From Halocafeteria seosinensis (lineage: Eukaryota; Sar; Bigyra; Bicosoecida): a DNA stretch of 64,000 nt. This document shows, one piece after another, positions 30,178 through 40,658 of this stretch. The stretch lies in contig LVLI01000154.1 of the NCBI GenBank assembly GCA_001687465.1, positions 62,001 to 126,000 of the forward strand, written 5' to 3'. Numbering within the stretch: position 1 is the first letter of the stretch; each line of letters opens with the position of its first letter. A program made the position numbers and the translations under genes. The notes under the pieces are model-generated. The model ran no database searches. It had not been told where the DNA came from and saw only the letters and a program-made list of their open reading frames with translations.

Positions 30178-31512
30178 ATGGGGCTGAGTTCCATGGATTT
30201 AAAGATTTTAAGCGGTGTTTTCACCTTTGTCATGGCTCTCATTGGAGCCTTTGCAGCTTTGCTGCTCTATAAGAAGCCAGGGCTTCCGGTATCGGCGGCG
30301 AATACGGGCGCTGCAGGCGTGTTTCTGTCTGCAGGACTGGTCCATCTACTTCCCGATGCCGTGGAGGAAATCAACACGGACTTCCCATGGGCTTACGTAA
30401 TGTGTGGGATAGGATTTCTTGTGACGCTGCTCATCGAACAAACGGCAGGCGTTTGGCATCATCAGCGCCACTGCGATGAGCACGAGAATCAGGAGGAAGC
30501 GTTCCATCATCACCATTATCGCCAGGATGACGCCCATTGTCAGGATGCTGGCACAGCAATCGGCAAGAACGGGCTTGTGGGGCACGAGGACGAAGAAACG
30601 AACCAGAACGGCAGCTGGAGCAAAGCTGGCTGCACGGAGAAGTGCGAAAGAGAAGGTTGCTACCGTCGGCAGCGGGTCTGCAATGAAGGTATCATGACCC
30701 CGCTGCAACCCGATACGGGGCAGCAGGAGTCGTCCATGTCACCTGTGGAATACCTTCTCGGCCCAGGGCTGGTATCACTCATTCTGGCACTGGCGTTGGG
30801 TTTTCATTCATTCTTCGCTGGTATTGCCTTGGGCTCAGATGAAAGCAACAGTGAAGTGCATGGAATTTTAGTGGCTATATTAGCTCACAAGGGCCTGGCC
30901 GCCTATGCTCTGGCAAATAACCTATCTATGACTGGAGCCTCGAAAGCCCAGCTGTGGACTATTACGATACTATTCTCGCTGGTAACTCCCTTGGGGATAT
31001 TGATAGGGGCAGTGTTAGACGAGACTGTTGGAAAAGGGCAATGGACCTCCTTCATTATAGCTATGGCTAGTGGAGTCTTCCTCTACGTAGGCATCGTTGA
31101 ACTCTTGATGCATGAACTCGGAGATACTCATGTACATTCCCATGCGGATAGTCACGTCGCAAACGAAAACACCGAAGCACACCGTTGTCTTTCAATAGGA
31201 CGACATGAAAGTCTTGACCTGGACTCACCCGGTCCGATCTCTGATCAGCATACAGGATTAAATCCTCAGTGTGACCATTCCAACGGCGAATCACATACTA
31301 CTCAGCCTCTCCACGCGAGGTTGGAAATGGGTCGAAGGAAGCCGTCGAAACCATCGCATGAGAACCATGAGGATCATCATCATCACTCGCAACATCACCA
31401 TCATGAACATGAGCATCCAGAGAGAAAGGTAACGTTTTTCGTGGTAGGGATCAAGCTTACAACGCTCTGCATTGGATTTGCGGTGATGACTACCTTAGCG
31501 CTGTGGGTATAG
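30178..31512 (+). CDS. ZIP-family zinc/divalent metal transporter
   Basis: A single exon of 444 residues with about eight membrane helices. TM1-TM3 fall in residues 5-90. A long His/Asp/Glu-rich loop follows (HHQRHCDEHENQEE, HHHHYRQDDAHC). The core signature in TM4-TM5 is LGFHSFFAGIALGSDE and AHKGLAAYAL, the metal-coordinating His/Ser/Gly and His-Lys positions of ZIPs. A second His-rich loop (HHHHSQHHHHEHEHPER) lies just before the last helix. Members move Zn, Fe or Mn into the cytosol from outside or from organelles. Two His-rich loops suggest zinc sensing or capture. Organelle and metal cannot be told from sequence. The stop is 38 bp from the stop of the next, convergent gene. Confidence 0.9.
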   Translation: MGLSSMDLKILSGVFTFVMALIGAFAALLLYKKPGLPVSAANTGAAGVFLSAGLVHLLPDAVEEINTDFPWAYVMCGIGFLVTLLIEQTAGVWHHQRHCDEHENQEEAFHHHHYRQDDAHCQDAGTAIGKNGLVGHEDEETNQNGSWSKAGCTEKCEREGCYRRQRVCNEGIMTPLQPDTGQQESSMSPVEYLLGPGLVSLILALALGFHSFFAGIALGSDESNSEVHGILVAILAHKGLAAYALANNLSMTGASKAQLWTITILFSLVTPLGILIGAVLDETVGKGQWTSFIIAMASGVFLYVGIVELLMHELGDTHVHSHADSHVANENTEAHRCLSIGRHESLDLDSPGPISDQHTGLNPQCDHSNGESHTTQPLHARLEMGRRKPSKPSHENHEDHHHHSQHHHHEHEHPERKVTFFVVGIKLTTLCIGFAVMTTLALWV

Positions 31513-31550
31513 ACTACCAATACGATGTTAGTGTCCCGTTCTCAACTAGT

Positions 31551-33698
31551 TCACACATCTAGCTCTTCCGTCCATTTCAGCAGCTCATCGACTTCAGCCT
31601 TGTCAATATCCAAGGCAGCATCGACTGTGCTAGCGACAGACTCTTGATTGCGCGGAGACTCATTGTTACGTCTGGTGCCGTTGATGTCTGATTGCGCCGA
31701 GGACACATGGAACCTTAATTGGTCGGATTGTACCGAGCTAACTCTAGCGGTGGAAGTCTCGTCCCAAGAGTAGTTCGTTTGTCCGCTCTTCTCCACAAGG
31801 CGGGGGTACTGAGTGGTCGCTTCCGAGCTATAGTTTCCAATTGAATTGCTTTGAGAAACTGGTTCTGGAATTCCTTGGGTTGCACAACTGTCATTTCCAG
31901 CTGGTGTTAAGCTACATACTGGGACCTCTTTGTTCCGGTCTTCTACGATTGAGGGAATCTCGTAGTCCCTGTCGGACACACGCTGTTCGACCGATGCTAC
32001 CTTTTCACTGGAAGCCAACGTAGCTGTCACTGTACCGTTCACAGGTTGTACGAGAGAAGTCTCTTGCTCGAGCTGCAGATTCGCCTTGCCATGTGACGTT
32101 TCGTGACCATTTGGAACTGGGGGATATTCAGACTGAACTGGACTGGTTTGGCTATCGTGCCACTCACGTGATTCTACAGGACTATCCATGTTGGTCGATG
32201 TTGATTGCCTATACTCCGGACCAAAACTTTCACTCATTCCGAATAATTTCAAAGCAGCGGAGACATCAATTAGTCCCCGTTGGTCATCAGTCGCATTCCC
32301 ACTGGGGGTCGCTGGGCCACCCTGTTCTGGAGTCTCGTTTTCCTCCGAAGGTTGCTCCGAGCGGGTTTGGACACTCTGGTTCATCTGTGCTGCTAATAGA
32401 GAAGCAATTTGATCCCTCATTTGTTGCTGAACCTTAGCTTGCTCCTGTAATTGATTAGTTAGTTCTGCTTGTTTTTGCATCTGCCGTTCTAACAGACTTA
32501 TTAAGGCATGCGTAGTGTGGTCATTTTCCGCCTTTAGTTTCTCTTGGATCACCGAAGATCCCTCAGATTCTTCTCTTGGGGGATCCTTCTGGGAAGTTGT
32601 ACTTGCCGTTGGAGATGTTGCATAACTCGCGTGTGTGTTGGAACTTGTCTGACTTTGACTGATCGACGTCTCCGCATCGTTTCGAGAGGAGGGGCTACAC
32701 GAGTTGGCGTTGTCCATTGTATCTTCCGGTTTATCCTTCGCATTTTTCTCTCGCTGCATGCCATGCATATATACATCGCGCATTTTTTTTATCTCGTCTT
32801 TTCCACTCATTGAGTGGTTAGCCTTGCCGCCGGTGCGTGTATACTCCACCACCTGCGCTGGGTTTCGATCAACACTCTTTGAGGTAGCTGTGGATACGCT
32901 CGACCTTGAAGATGGGGTGTTTTTACCACGATCCTCTTTCCTCATATGCTCTCTAATTTTACTTGAAATATACCTTGAGGTTTTGGCGTTACTCTTCTGC
33001 ATCCACGAGGGTATGGTGTTGTCTGTTCTCCCTTGGTTGTTGGGGCGACGGTGTTCCCGCCTTTCTCTCTTCCCGGGATGCTTATTATTTGACTGGTATA
33101 AGGAGGTATTCAATGATTGCTGAGCAGATTTCCAGAAAGATGTTTTCCTGTGGGGAGTAGGGTCTTCGACTGAATTTGATTGTGCTTCAGTGGATTTCTT
33201 TGTAGAAGGTAGCAGCGTTTCGAGTTGCTCGGCATGAACTGTGGGGTGTTTCTCATGTAATGGTTTCATTGTCGCCGCTCTCACCCTCGATTTAGATGGC
33301 CATGGAACGGCATGACGATGCCGCCTTCTGTATTTATTCTCGTGTGTCTGCTGATGTTTCATCTTGTCTGCGACTTGTGCCAGCAATGGGTCGGTTCCAG
33401 CATGGACCGCGACTTGTTGACTATTTGCCGGGATAAGCATGGGCAACAACGTCTGTAGCGTGTCGAGAGGAAGCGTCCGAAGTGTCTGCTGCACTTGTCG
33501 CCTGGTGAGTACATTAGATTGATGCTCCACCTCATCGTAATAAGGCAATGGCTCATGTTTGTTGGAAGGATGGCGTCGCTTCACGCTCTCACTGTCTCTG
33601 TACGTGTATGCCGCTGCTTGCAGAGCAGCCCGAAGCTGCCCGAGGGCATTATGCTTCGCTTGAGACAGCTGATACTCTTGCCAAGGACCCACATACAT
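31551..33698 (-). CDS. Low-complexity protein with short conserved-looking N-terminus, function unknown
   Basis: A single exon of 715 residues. The first 100 residues contain an ordered stretch (MYVGPWQEYQLSQAKHNAL, then RRQVQQTLRTLPLDTLQTLL). The rest is mostly Ser/Thr/Gln/Lys/Arg-rich and predicted disordered. A short Gln-rich coiled coil lies near residues 395-445 (LLERQMQKQAELTNQLQEQA), and the end is acidic (DIDKAEVDELLKWTEELDV). The GPWQEY-type opening followed by disorder reminds me of coiled-coil proteins of cilia and centrosomes, but I cannot name a family. It could serve as a scaffold. Confidence is high that it codes, because the frame is long and uses ordinary codons, but low on any role. 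Confidence 0.7.
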   Translation of the reverse strand: MYVGPWQEYQLSQAKHNALGQLRAALQAAAYTYRDSESVKRRHPSNKHEPLPYYDEVEHQSNVLTRRQVQQTLRTLPLDTLQTLLPMLIPANSQQVAVHAGTDPLLAQVADKMKHQQTHENKYRRRHRHAVPWPSKSRVRAATMKPLHEKHPTVHAEQLETLLPSTKKSTEAQSNSVEDPTPHRKTSFWKSAQQSLNTSLYQSNNKHPGKRERREHRRPNNQGRTDNTIPSWMQKSNAKTSRYISSKIREHMRKEDRGKNTPSSRSSVSTATSKSVDRNPAQVVEYTRTGGKANHSMSGKDEIKKMRDVYMHGMQREKNAKDKPEDTMDNANSCSPSSRNDAETSISQSQTSSNTHASYATSPTASTTSQKDPPREESEGSSVIQEKLKAENDHTTHALISLLERQMQKQAELTNQLQEQAKVQQQMRDQIASLLAAQMNQSVQTRSEQPSEENETPEQGGPATPSGNATDDQRGLIDVSAALKLFGMSESFGPEYRQSTSTNMDSPVESREWHDSQTSPVQSEYPPVPNGHETSHGKANLQLEQETSLVQPVNGTVTATLASSEKVASVEQRVSDRDYEIPSIVEDRNKEVPVCSLTPAGNDSCATQGIPEPVSQSNSIGNYSSEATTQYPRLVEKSGQTNYSWDETSTARVSSVQSDQLRFHVSSAQSDINGTRRNNESPRNQESVASTVDAALDIDKAEVDELLKWTEELDV

Positions 33699-34088
33699 GA
33701 TATTACACCTTATAAAAGGCCGTATTCAAGTTGCTACTTCCACTCGAATGTTCGATTTCTCAGTTTTTCCATCATTCCGTCACCACATACAGTTCCTCCG
33801 TGCAATCTACACATTCATGACTATCCATTATTTACCCTACAAACACGGTTTGCTCTTATATAGCACGTAAAGTTTCACGTCGTACACACACCATCCGAGT
33901 TCAACTTCAACATCGGTTTTTTGGCGCGCCAACATAACTGGGTTTGGAAGTCCGGAACTGCTACGGGTTGCTGCCGGTGCATGAAGTTTCTCAATTGCGC
34001 ACTGAAGCGGTTCACGTGAAAATAATGTGACGTTCCATTGTGTTTGATTTTGCTTTACGTCCCGAATACGTCTACCGAGAACATAGTC
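33699..34088. other. Intergenic region, nothing recognised
   Basis: 390 bp between two minus-strand genes. No ORF, repeat or RNA gene is recognised. Confidence 0.45.
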
Positions 34089-36072
34089 TTAGTCTACTTT
34101 TACGGACGAGAATATTTTGAACACGAAAGATCTCGCTGCCAAATAAGACACCGTCCCAGTCAAGATGCTTAATATAACACTGAATAGGCCCATGTATCCG
34201 AAATAAAATGCTGTTTGAAGAAATCCACTCATCCTCGTCTTGAATAAGAAGTAATACACGGAGTACATGAAAACATAAAACCCTGTCGAAGAGCCCGACA
34301 AGAAGCTTGTCCACGGCCATCTCCAGTCTTCCGCATTCAATTGGAGATACGTTGACATCACAGATACACAGCAGGTCACCGCAACCAGGATCAAATAAAC
34401 TAATAACATAAATCCGTAAACGTAGTAGAACTTGTAGTTCCAGAAACTCGTGAAGATATAATACATCTCTATGAAGATGCTGCCAAACGGTAAGATCCCT
34501 CCAGAGAAAATTAGCACCCAGTTATTTGTAAACAAAGATTTCTTCACCGGAAGAGGCCTCGGAATAGCATTAACTCGACAAGGGGTCCTGATGGTGCCTC
34601 CATAGCGCCGGCCGGCAAGGGTGCCGAAGATAACTAGGGGAAGCGAGACAAATAACCACAACAGAAAAAGGGAGATCATCAAAGCAGCACGCATCGTATT
34701 CACAGTATTATAATATAACGCCACCAGGTTCAGACTGAATAGCGTGAAGAAGAGAATACCAGGAAGCAGGGCGGCTGTTAAAAACATTACCCGGACCCAA
34801 TTCCTGTCAGAAGAAGCAGAGTGCTGCGCTCTATAAAAAGCTCCGCTAACGAAACCGGCAGCACCTGAGGTCAAGGAATAGCCAACAATGACGGCTGTCC
34901 CAATCGCGCCTCGATCTACGTAGAGAGAGCCAGCGAGTGAAGCGACAATAACAATCAGTACCATCAGTACCAACTGCGCTCCAGCCCCCACAAGCGATGC
35001 CAGCAATTCAAATGCAGGAGGGCGTCGAAACACATCTCCATGCACTTGTTTCCATCCCGAATCTTCACCTGTCGCGTACGACACAGCCTTGTCGAAGCTT
35101 TCCAGGTCCTCGTCTTCTTGCATGTACCTGGCCAAGTCTTTCTTGAGAGTGCGTACAAGAATTAAAGCCACACCACCACAGAGAAATACAACCATCATGA
35201 AGGCATTGAAAATAGAGAACCAATGGATTTGATGTTCAAAAAAGTTCTGGTCCAAATAGCGCTGGAAACGAGTCTCAAAAGGCTGCATACACGAAACAGG
35301 TATAAGTGGTGCATCTCAGACGTGTGTCCGGCACCAATACGACTTACCTTCTTGGTGGGAACCCATTTTACCGAGTAACTCAAGTCGAAGGTTTTCCCTG
35401 TCTTGATCTCAACGGGCTCGTCCGTAGTCAAGTTCACTTCCACTATCCTATTGTCATTATAACTGATACTCAGAGACTTGTGCGTATACAGATAATTGAC
35501 CTTGTTGCCATGCTCCTCATGTGGCTGCATCATGTGCTCTCTAGCTTTTTTCTTGTCTTGGAGGGGCTCTCCTACATTTTCTCCGACAAGTCCCCACACA
35601 GGAAGCTCATCCACAAACACCTGGTACCAATAATGGTTTAATACGGCATAGTGAAACTGTTGCGCGCTGTCTTCATCCAAGGTCATCGAGCAGTAGGGCG
35701 TATGGTCTCTATTTTCTGCAAACACACACGACACCGAGAGAGATACTAGGTGAGCTTTTCCCTTGTGACCCAAAAAAGCTTCAATTTACCTCTGAAATTG
35801 ATTTTCAAGTCACTATTCACCAATTCTGTGCCTTCCAAGAGCTCTCCCAAGCCTGCAAAGCGGTTCCTTGGCTGCAGTTCTTCCGGTGGAGCACAATACG
35901 GTAGCGTGTAGAATAAGTAAGCCTCCTGGGGATTGTGATACGGCCCTACTTTGCAGAGCCATAACGTGACAGGCTCGCCTTTCTCGTATACATGTGTGGT
36001 CTCATCAGCTCTGGCTTCCAAAATAACAGCCAAGAGCAAGGCTGCTCCCGTTATCCACCCTGATATCTTCAT
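34089..36072 (-). CDS. TM9SF/EMP70 (nonaspanin) protein, three exons
   Basis: Exons are 35790-36072, 35348-35715 and 34089-35282. The introns are 74 and 65 nt, giving 614 residues (family 580-680). The N-terminus is a signal peptide (MKISGWITGAALLLAVILEA). The lumenal domain shows YEKGEPVTLWLCKVGPYHNP, then CSMTLDE.., YWYQVFVDELPVWGLVGE and YSVKW. After the first helix, the diagnostic GWKQVHGDVFRRPP loop precedes eight further helices, with FIEMYYIFTSFWNYKFYY near the end. The C-terminus is KVD, matching the KxD/E retention motif of nonaspanins for Golgi/COPI cycling. The family acts in membrane-protein sorting, adhesion and phagocytosis. The sequence looks closest to the TM9SF1/3 side, but I do not assign a paralogue. 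Confidence 0.93.
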
Positions 36073-36167
36073 TCTAACTACTCGTTTGCTTCACTGCTCG
36101 CACCTCTCTACTCTCCAGGTAGAGTGCAACACACCCTATCGAAAACACCGAGGCAAACAAGCGCCAA

Positions 36168-36427
36168 ATGCTCCAATATGTACAATGTGTTGTAGCTCAG
36201 GTATTGACCCGGCCGAAAGTTAAGATACGTCAATCTTTTGTGCTAGTTGAAGTTAGGCACACGCTTCCAAGTGAGCTGAATGAATAAGTAGCTAATTCGC
36301 TGGATTGCACGAGGTAACCAATTATGAAGAACTTGACGAAGAGGATGGTGTGCAGGACGAGGGTGTCGACGGGTATCAGACAATCACTGTTCTAACCTCG
36401 CGGAGAAACGGGGACACAAAATTGTAG
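36168..36427 (+). CDS. Candidate small two-exon gene of unknown function
   Basis: Exon 1 (36168-36270) and exon 2 (36330-36427) join through a 59-nt GTGAGC-to-AAG intron in frame, giving 66 residues (MLQYVQCVVAQV ... DGYQTITVLTSRR). The intron size is typical for this window, and the spacing fits the compact layout: 95 bp from the TM9SF start and about 300 bp from fibrillarin. I do not recognise the product and the acceptor has a poor pyrimidine tract. It may be chance; only transcripts or homologues would settle it. Confidence 0.3.
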
Positions 36428-36728
36428 CGCGTTCAATTCAGCTGTTTCACGGCCATATTGCAACAGCATGTCAAGAAATGAATATATGACATCTGCTTAT
36501 ACATGTACATATCCATCCATCAATTATGGTAGCTGCATTTCGCTCACGTATACGGTATTTCGACACGATTCTCGCCTAAACGTCAAACAATTGTTTCACT
36601 CAGGATCGCAGCCAGCGTCGCGTAGCTAGTTGAGTTTCGTGGGTTGACAGCCTTTGAGAAGGACAGCTGTGAGCAAGCACTTGACATTCGGCCAGAGAAG
36701 CAATACCCACATCCTATACCGGAAAACA
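36428..36728. other. Upstream region of fibrillarin
   Basis: 301 bp, AT-rich; presumably the fibrillarin promoter and 5' UTR. No named element is recognised. Confidence 0.4.
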
Positions 36729-38057
36729 ATGGCTTTCTCGCGAGGTAGAGGTAAGTCAAGCGAGCCACTGACTCATTGGCCTTGGGGATGGTGTGGACCC
36801 CTAGTGGTCCCCTCATCCGAAGTACCGCTACCTTTTTTGTAGTTATCTGAACGGTACCGACCTCCCCTGTCGGAGTATATCTGGTCTGGAACTGTGTACA
36901 TTCACGCTGATTGCTTTCGTTGCACAGGAGGTGGAGGCGATCGTGGGCGTGGACGTGGCGGCGGCCGAGGCGGCCGCGGCGGCGGTGACCGTGGAAGAGG
37001 AGGAGGTCGAGGAAGAGGTGGTGATCGAGGTGGACGAGGAGGTGGTCGTGGAGCTCCAAGAGGTCGTGGTGCACCTAGAGGGGGCCGTGGAGGAGGGTAA
37101 GTGCATATACGATATTCAAACTACGGAGCGATGGATCGGAGGTATACATTCGTTGTTGACTTGGCTGCAGACGAGGTGGTATGAAAGGAGGACAGAAGGT
37201 AATCATCGAGCCTCACAGACACGAAGGCGTATACATTGCACGAGGAAAAGAAGACGCATTAGTTACTAAGAACTTAACACCAGGAAAACAGGTGTATGGC
37301 GAGAAGCTTATAAAAGTTGATGTATGTACTGGTTTCGAGGTGTTGGAATGGTTTGCGGTTGTTCATCTATGTGACGCTGAGTTGGTTGCAGGGATCCGAC
37401 GGGGAGAAGGTGGAATATCGTGTTTGGAACCCTTTCCGTTCTAAATTGGCAGCAGGAGTTTTAGGCGGTATGTATTTACACTACTGACAGATGACTGAGG
37501 TTTAGGAGCAATGTACACTGAATATTATCTTGGCTTATTGTTTTACAGGGATCGCTAACATGCATATGCATCCCGGTTACAAAGTGCTGTACCTAGGTGC
37601 AGCATCCGGAACTACGGTATCACACGTTAGCGATATCGTTGGACAAGAAGGAGCAGTTTACGCAGTTGAGTTCAGTCATAGGAGTGGACGTGACCTTATA
37701 AACATGGCCAAATCGCGTACAAACGTCGTCCCGGTGATTGAAGATGCGCGCCACCCATTGAAGTACAGAATGCTTGTCGGCATGGTTGATACAATATTCG
37801 CTGATGTGGCACAGCCTGATCAATCCCGTATAGTTGCCTTGAATGCCCAATACTTCTTGAAGAACGGTGGACATTTCGTTATTTCTGTTAAAGCAAGCTG
37901 CGTAGACTCTACCGTCGCTCCCGAGGCTGTGTTTGCTCGTGAAAGGAACAAACTTAGTGAGTCAGGTCTCAAACCGAAAGAACAGCTTACCCTCGAACCT
38001 TACGAGAGAGACCACGCAATTTTGGTCGGTGAATATCGCCCGCTAGCTGAGAAATAA
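36729..38057 (+). CDS. FBL: Fibrillarin, rRNA 2'-O-methyltransferase, five exons
   Basis: Exons are 36729-36750, 36928-37096, 37171-37321, 37392-37467 and 37549-38057. The introns are 177, 74, 70 and 81 nt, giving 308 residues. Exon 1 is just 22 nt (MAFSRGR). Exon 2 encodes the Arg/Gly-rich GAR domain typical of nucleolar fibrillarins. The methyltransferase domain follows: [33 protein letters not shown], the SAM-binding [17 protein letters not shown], and [13 protein letters not shown]. It then ends [13 protein letters not shown]. It is the catalytic subunit of C/D-box snoRNPs, guided by snoRNA to methylate ribose in pre-rRNA in the nucleolus. I searched the long first intron for C/D boxes of a hosted snoRNA and found no convincing pair. 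Confidence 0.96.
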
Positions 38058-38098
38058 ATGTTACACACATTTACATGTAAAACAGTAAGTCGTATCTA

Positions 38099-38780
38099 CT
38101 ATCTCCCCAGACCGCGGGAGCCACGACCATACTGCAGTCCAGACATGAACTGTCGTTCTAATGCTTCTCTTTGACTTTGATAGTAATCCGCCCCTTTTGA
38201 TTTGGCACTATTGGATGTATCTACCTCAGTGCCACCGCTTTTTCTGGCCTTCTTACCCGCCCCAGCCAGTTTGAGGAACTTCTCACTTTTTCCTTCGCTC
38301 AACGACGATAAATCCTCAGTTGACCAATTGCTTCGTCGTTTCTCGGGCTTCTGTAGGAGGAAAAAGATTTCCATTCCAGTGGAATCGTGACCGCGCCATT
38401 GCATTTAGTCTACGTACTGAGTTTCTTGGCTCCTTGGATTCACCTCCGCTGCTCGGCAAGCTCTCCGGGGCCGCCGCGGTGTTACTCCGTCCAGTACCAC
38501 TACTTTGCTCCGCGGATGTCGTAGAACTAGCTGCGGTTTGCTTCGGCTGGCCTAGTCTTGCTGCCATCGATCTGGCTCGAGCCACTGCACTTGCCAGGTC
38601 TGCTTGGCTTCCAGAACCATTATCCGAAGGCGCAGCACTTCCAGCCACATCGGATGACCGCGCAGGGGAATATCGCGAATGTTCCACCGTAGCACTAGTG
38701 GCACAGTTTGTAGTGGTGGTCGTATCTGAGCTCTCTGCACTCTGAGTTCCTGCTGCGCTGGGAGTTGAAGACGAGGCCAT
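38099..38780 (-). CDS. SMAP-domain (small acidic protein-like) protein, two exons
   Basis: Exons 38418-38780 and 38099-38350 join through a 67-nt phase-0 intron, giving 204 residues. The first 110 residues are Ser/Ala/Thr-rich and disordered. The C-terminal 80 residues carry the pattern of the small acidic protein-like domain (also in ARL6IP4): NWS..., KFLKLAGAGKK, and finally ALERQFMSGLQYGRGSRGLG. Proteins with this domain are poorly characterised; some associate with splicing or nuclear speckles. The gene converges on fibrillarin (41 bp between stops) and is divergent from the Bmt2-like gene (137 bp between starts). Confidence 0.7.
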
Positions 38781-38917
38781 TTCGGTCTGTTTGCATAGTA
38801 TACGCCCAAAATATAAAGTAAGACGATTTAGATGGATTGACTACGTTTGAAATGTAATATTTAATCATTATTGACAAACCTTCTTAGATTGAGATTTCTA
38901 GCAGAAAGACACTGGGA
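38781..38917. promoter_or_regulatory. Compact divergent promoter, SMAP protein and Bmt2-like gene
   Basis: 137 bp between opposite start codons; both promoters must fit here. Positional inference only. Confidence 0.4.
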
Positions 38918-40024
38918 ATGGGGAAAGCCAAGAAGCGCTCCCGGGCGATTGTTAAAGACTATAGCGGGCCTACTATAAAATCGCGCCGTCTTGCTCGGAA
39001 ATTGACGACTGAGTTCCATCGCATTCACCAAGAGCTGACGCAATTGCAGGAGCTGGAGGAAGCCGAAGGAAGTGGTGGAACGTCCAAGGTTAGGTATCGA
39101 CAGAAGCGCATGGAGGAATTACAGAAACAATTGGATGAAATGGGTGGACGGGAAATGTATCAGGAAGCGAGCGCCATATCGACAGAGCATTTTAAGTCCA
39201 GCCGATTCGTGTTCCAGCAGTTGACAAAGCAAGGATTACGGCCGCAGAAAAAACAGCCGAAACTCAGAGTCTTGGAAATAGGTGCTGTGAATACGCAGTT
39301 AGTCTCGTGCCCGTGGATGAACGTAAGGGCGATTGATCTGCGCAGTCGGGATCCGAAAATAGAGGAAACTGACTTCTTTAATATATCTACGGACGCGAAG
39401 CCGACGGAACAGGAAACTCTCATGTATCGCAACACTGCATGCTCTGCATGCCAAGAAAAGACCTGTCACGGGATAGTGGAAGAGGGTCGGTCAGGGGAAG
39501 GTCGTCCGGAGGAAGTAAGCCGCAAGTCCTTGAGGTATGGGGGAGAATATGATGTGATTGTAAATTCAATGGTTATCAACTCTGTATTCGAACCGTCTTC
39601 ACGTGGAGAGATGCTAAAGAAGTGCTACACACTCCTACGTCCCGGAGGAAGATTGTTTCTCATGCTACCGAGACGGTGTATTGAAAAGTCCCCTGTTTAT
39701 TCGACCCACGATTTTCTTCAGTGTCTTAATTATGTTGGGTTCCGCTTTGTATTTTGGAGAAACACTCCGAAAATTGCAATGCTCTGCCTTATACGACCTG
39801 CAATATGTGAATGTTCTTGCCATACGAATGATTCATGGCTCGTTCTACGTCCATTTGAAAGCGAAAGTGTTCCTCCACGTGCTGTTTCAAAAATAAGGTC
39901 ACTTCAGAAGGATGTCGACTCTAGTGTACCCAAGTGGCCGTGGGAACAGGTGGAATTGGTCGTCCCGGGTCGAAAGTCTACGACGACCCATTTTGCCATA
40001 ACACTGGACACTCCTCATTCCTGA
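38918..40024 (+). CDS. BMT2: 25S rRNA adenine-N1 methyltransferase, Bmt2/SAMTOR family
   Basis: A single exon of 368 residues. The lysine/arginine-rich start (MGKAKKRSRAIVKDY, then SRRLARKLTTEFHRI) fits the nucleolar targeting region of fungal and plant Bmt2. The Rossmann core shows LRVLEIGAVNTQLVSCPWMN, the acidic AIDLRSRDPKIEETDFF, and YDVIVNSMVINSVFEP, then RGEMLKKCYTLLRPGGRLFLMLPRRC. In yeast Bmt2 makes m1A in 25S rRNA; the animal relative SAMTOR is a SAM sensor for TORC1. The basic N-terminus favours the rRNA enzyme. A Cys pair insert (CSACQEKTC) sits between the second and third core motifs. Fibrillarin lies just upstream, so two rRNA methyltransferases are near neighbours. Confidence 0.85.
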   Translation: MGKAKKRSRAIVKDYSGPTIKSRRLARKLTTEFHRIHQELTQLQELEEAEGSGGTSKVRYRQKRMEELQKQLDEMGGREMYQEASAISTEHFKSSRFVFQQLTKQGLRPQKKQPKLRVLEIGAVNTQLVSCPWMNVRAIDLRSRDPKIEETDFFNISTDAKPTEQETLMYRNTACSACQEKTCHGIVEEGRSGEGRPEEVSRKSLRYGGEYDVIVNSMVINSVFEPSSRGEMLKKCYTLLRPGGRLFLMLPRRCIEKSPVYSTHDFLQCLNYVGFRFVFWRNTPKIAMLCLIRPAICECSCHTNDSWLVLRPFESESVPPRAVSKIRSLQKDVDSSVPKWPWEQVELVVPGRKSTTTHFAITLDTPHS

Positions 40025-40658
40025 AGATTCGACACTGTTATCGTTTTGATTGAAGAAGCTTAATTGGTTAACTCAGCAAGGGTGGAGTGGTGGTGACAAG
40101 ACTAGTATTCAGATAAGCAATGCTAAATCAATGTACGTGCCTGGACAAATGGAGAACGGCATTTAGAGTTTAGTTTTTGAAAACGGAACTTTGATGCAGA
40201 CTGTATCGTAGCACCCGATTCGATCGAAGACATTCCAGAAATCCGGACGCAAAGTGGTCTAGACTCTGGAATCGGATTGAAGGACACAATGGCTCTCCAG
40301 AGCATGCACAAACCACAAACCGTGCGTCGGAGTTCCTATGTACACAATTTTTTCACATTTTAGTACAAATTGCGATCAGAAGCCGCTGGTGAGCCAACGA
40401 CCACCCTTCAGTAGGGAGGTGGACCACCGCTGGTCCACCAGTGGTTCTTGGCACATTTGAATTTTTCGGCGCTGCAGGCTGCAGCCGGTGGCGTTAAGTT
40501 GAAGCTCCAATTCAAAAAAAGACACGAGATTATAACGCTTCTATTACGCGGGCATGTTAATACATGGTCCAAGCAAGGATAGAGAATAATACTCACATTT
40601 TGTTGCTTGGTGTGTGTACGGTAGCTATTGATTCTTTGTGCTATAAAGTCCCACAACC
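40025..40658. other. Intergenic region with a stem-loop
   Basis: 634 bp without a supported gene. It contains a perfect hairpin at 40418-40439 and, just downstream, a short CTGCAG direct repeat near 40473-40486. The promoter of the gene at 40659 should be at its right end. Confidence 0.45.
40418..40439. repeat. Perfect 9-bp inverted repeat, 4-nt loop
   Basis: GGTGGACCA, then loop CCGC, then TGGTCCACC. The stem is GC-rich and would fold stably in DNA or RNA. It lies about 400 bp after the Bmt2-like stop and 220 bp before the next start, so it may be a 3'-end or regulatory structure, or a relic of a palindromic element. Confidence 0.6.

Noticed and set aside
36751-36927. Possible snoRNA inside the first fibrillarin intron
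   Set aside because: No convincing C and D box pair with a terminal stem; only short hairpins are present.
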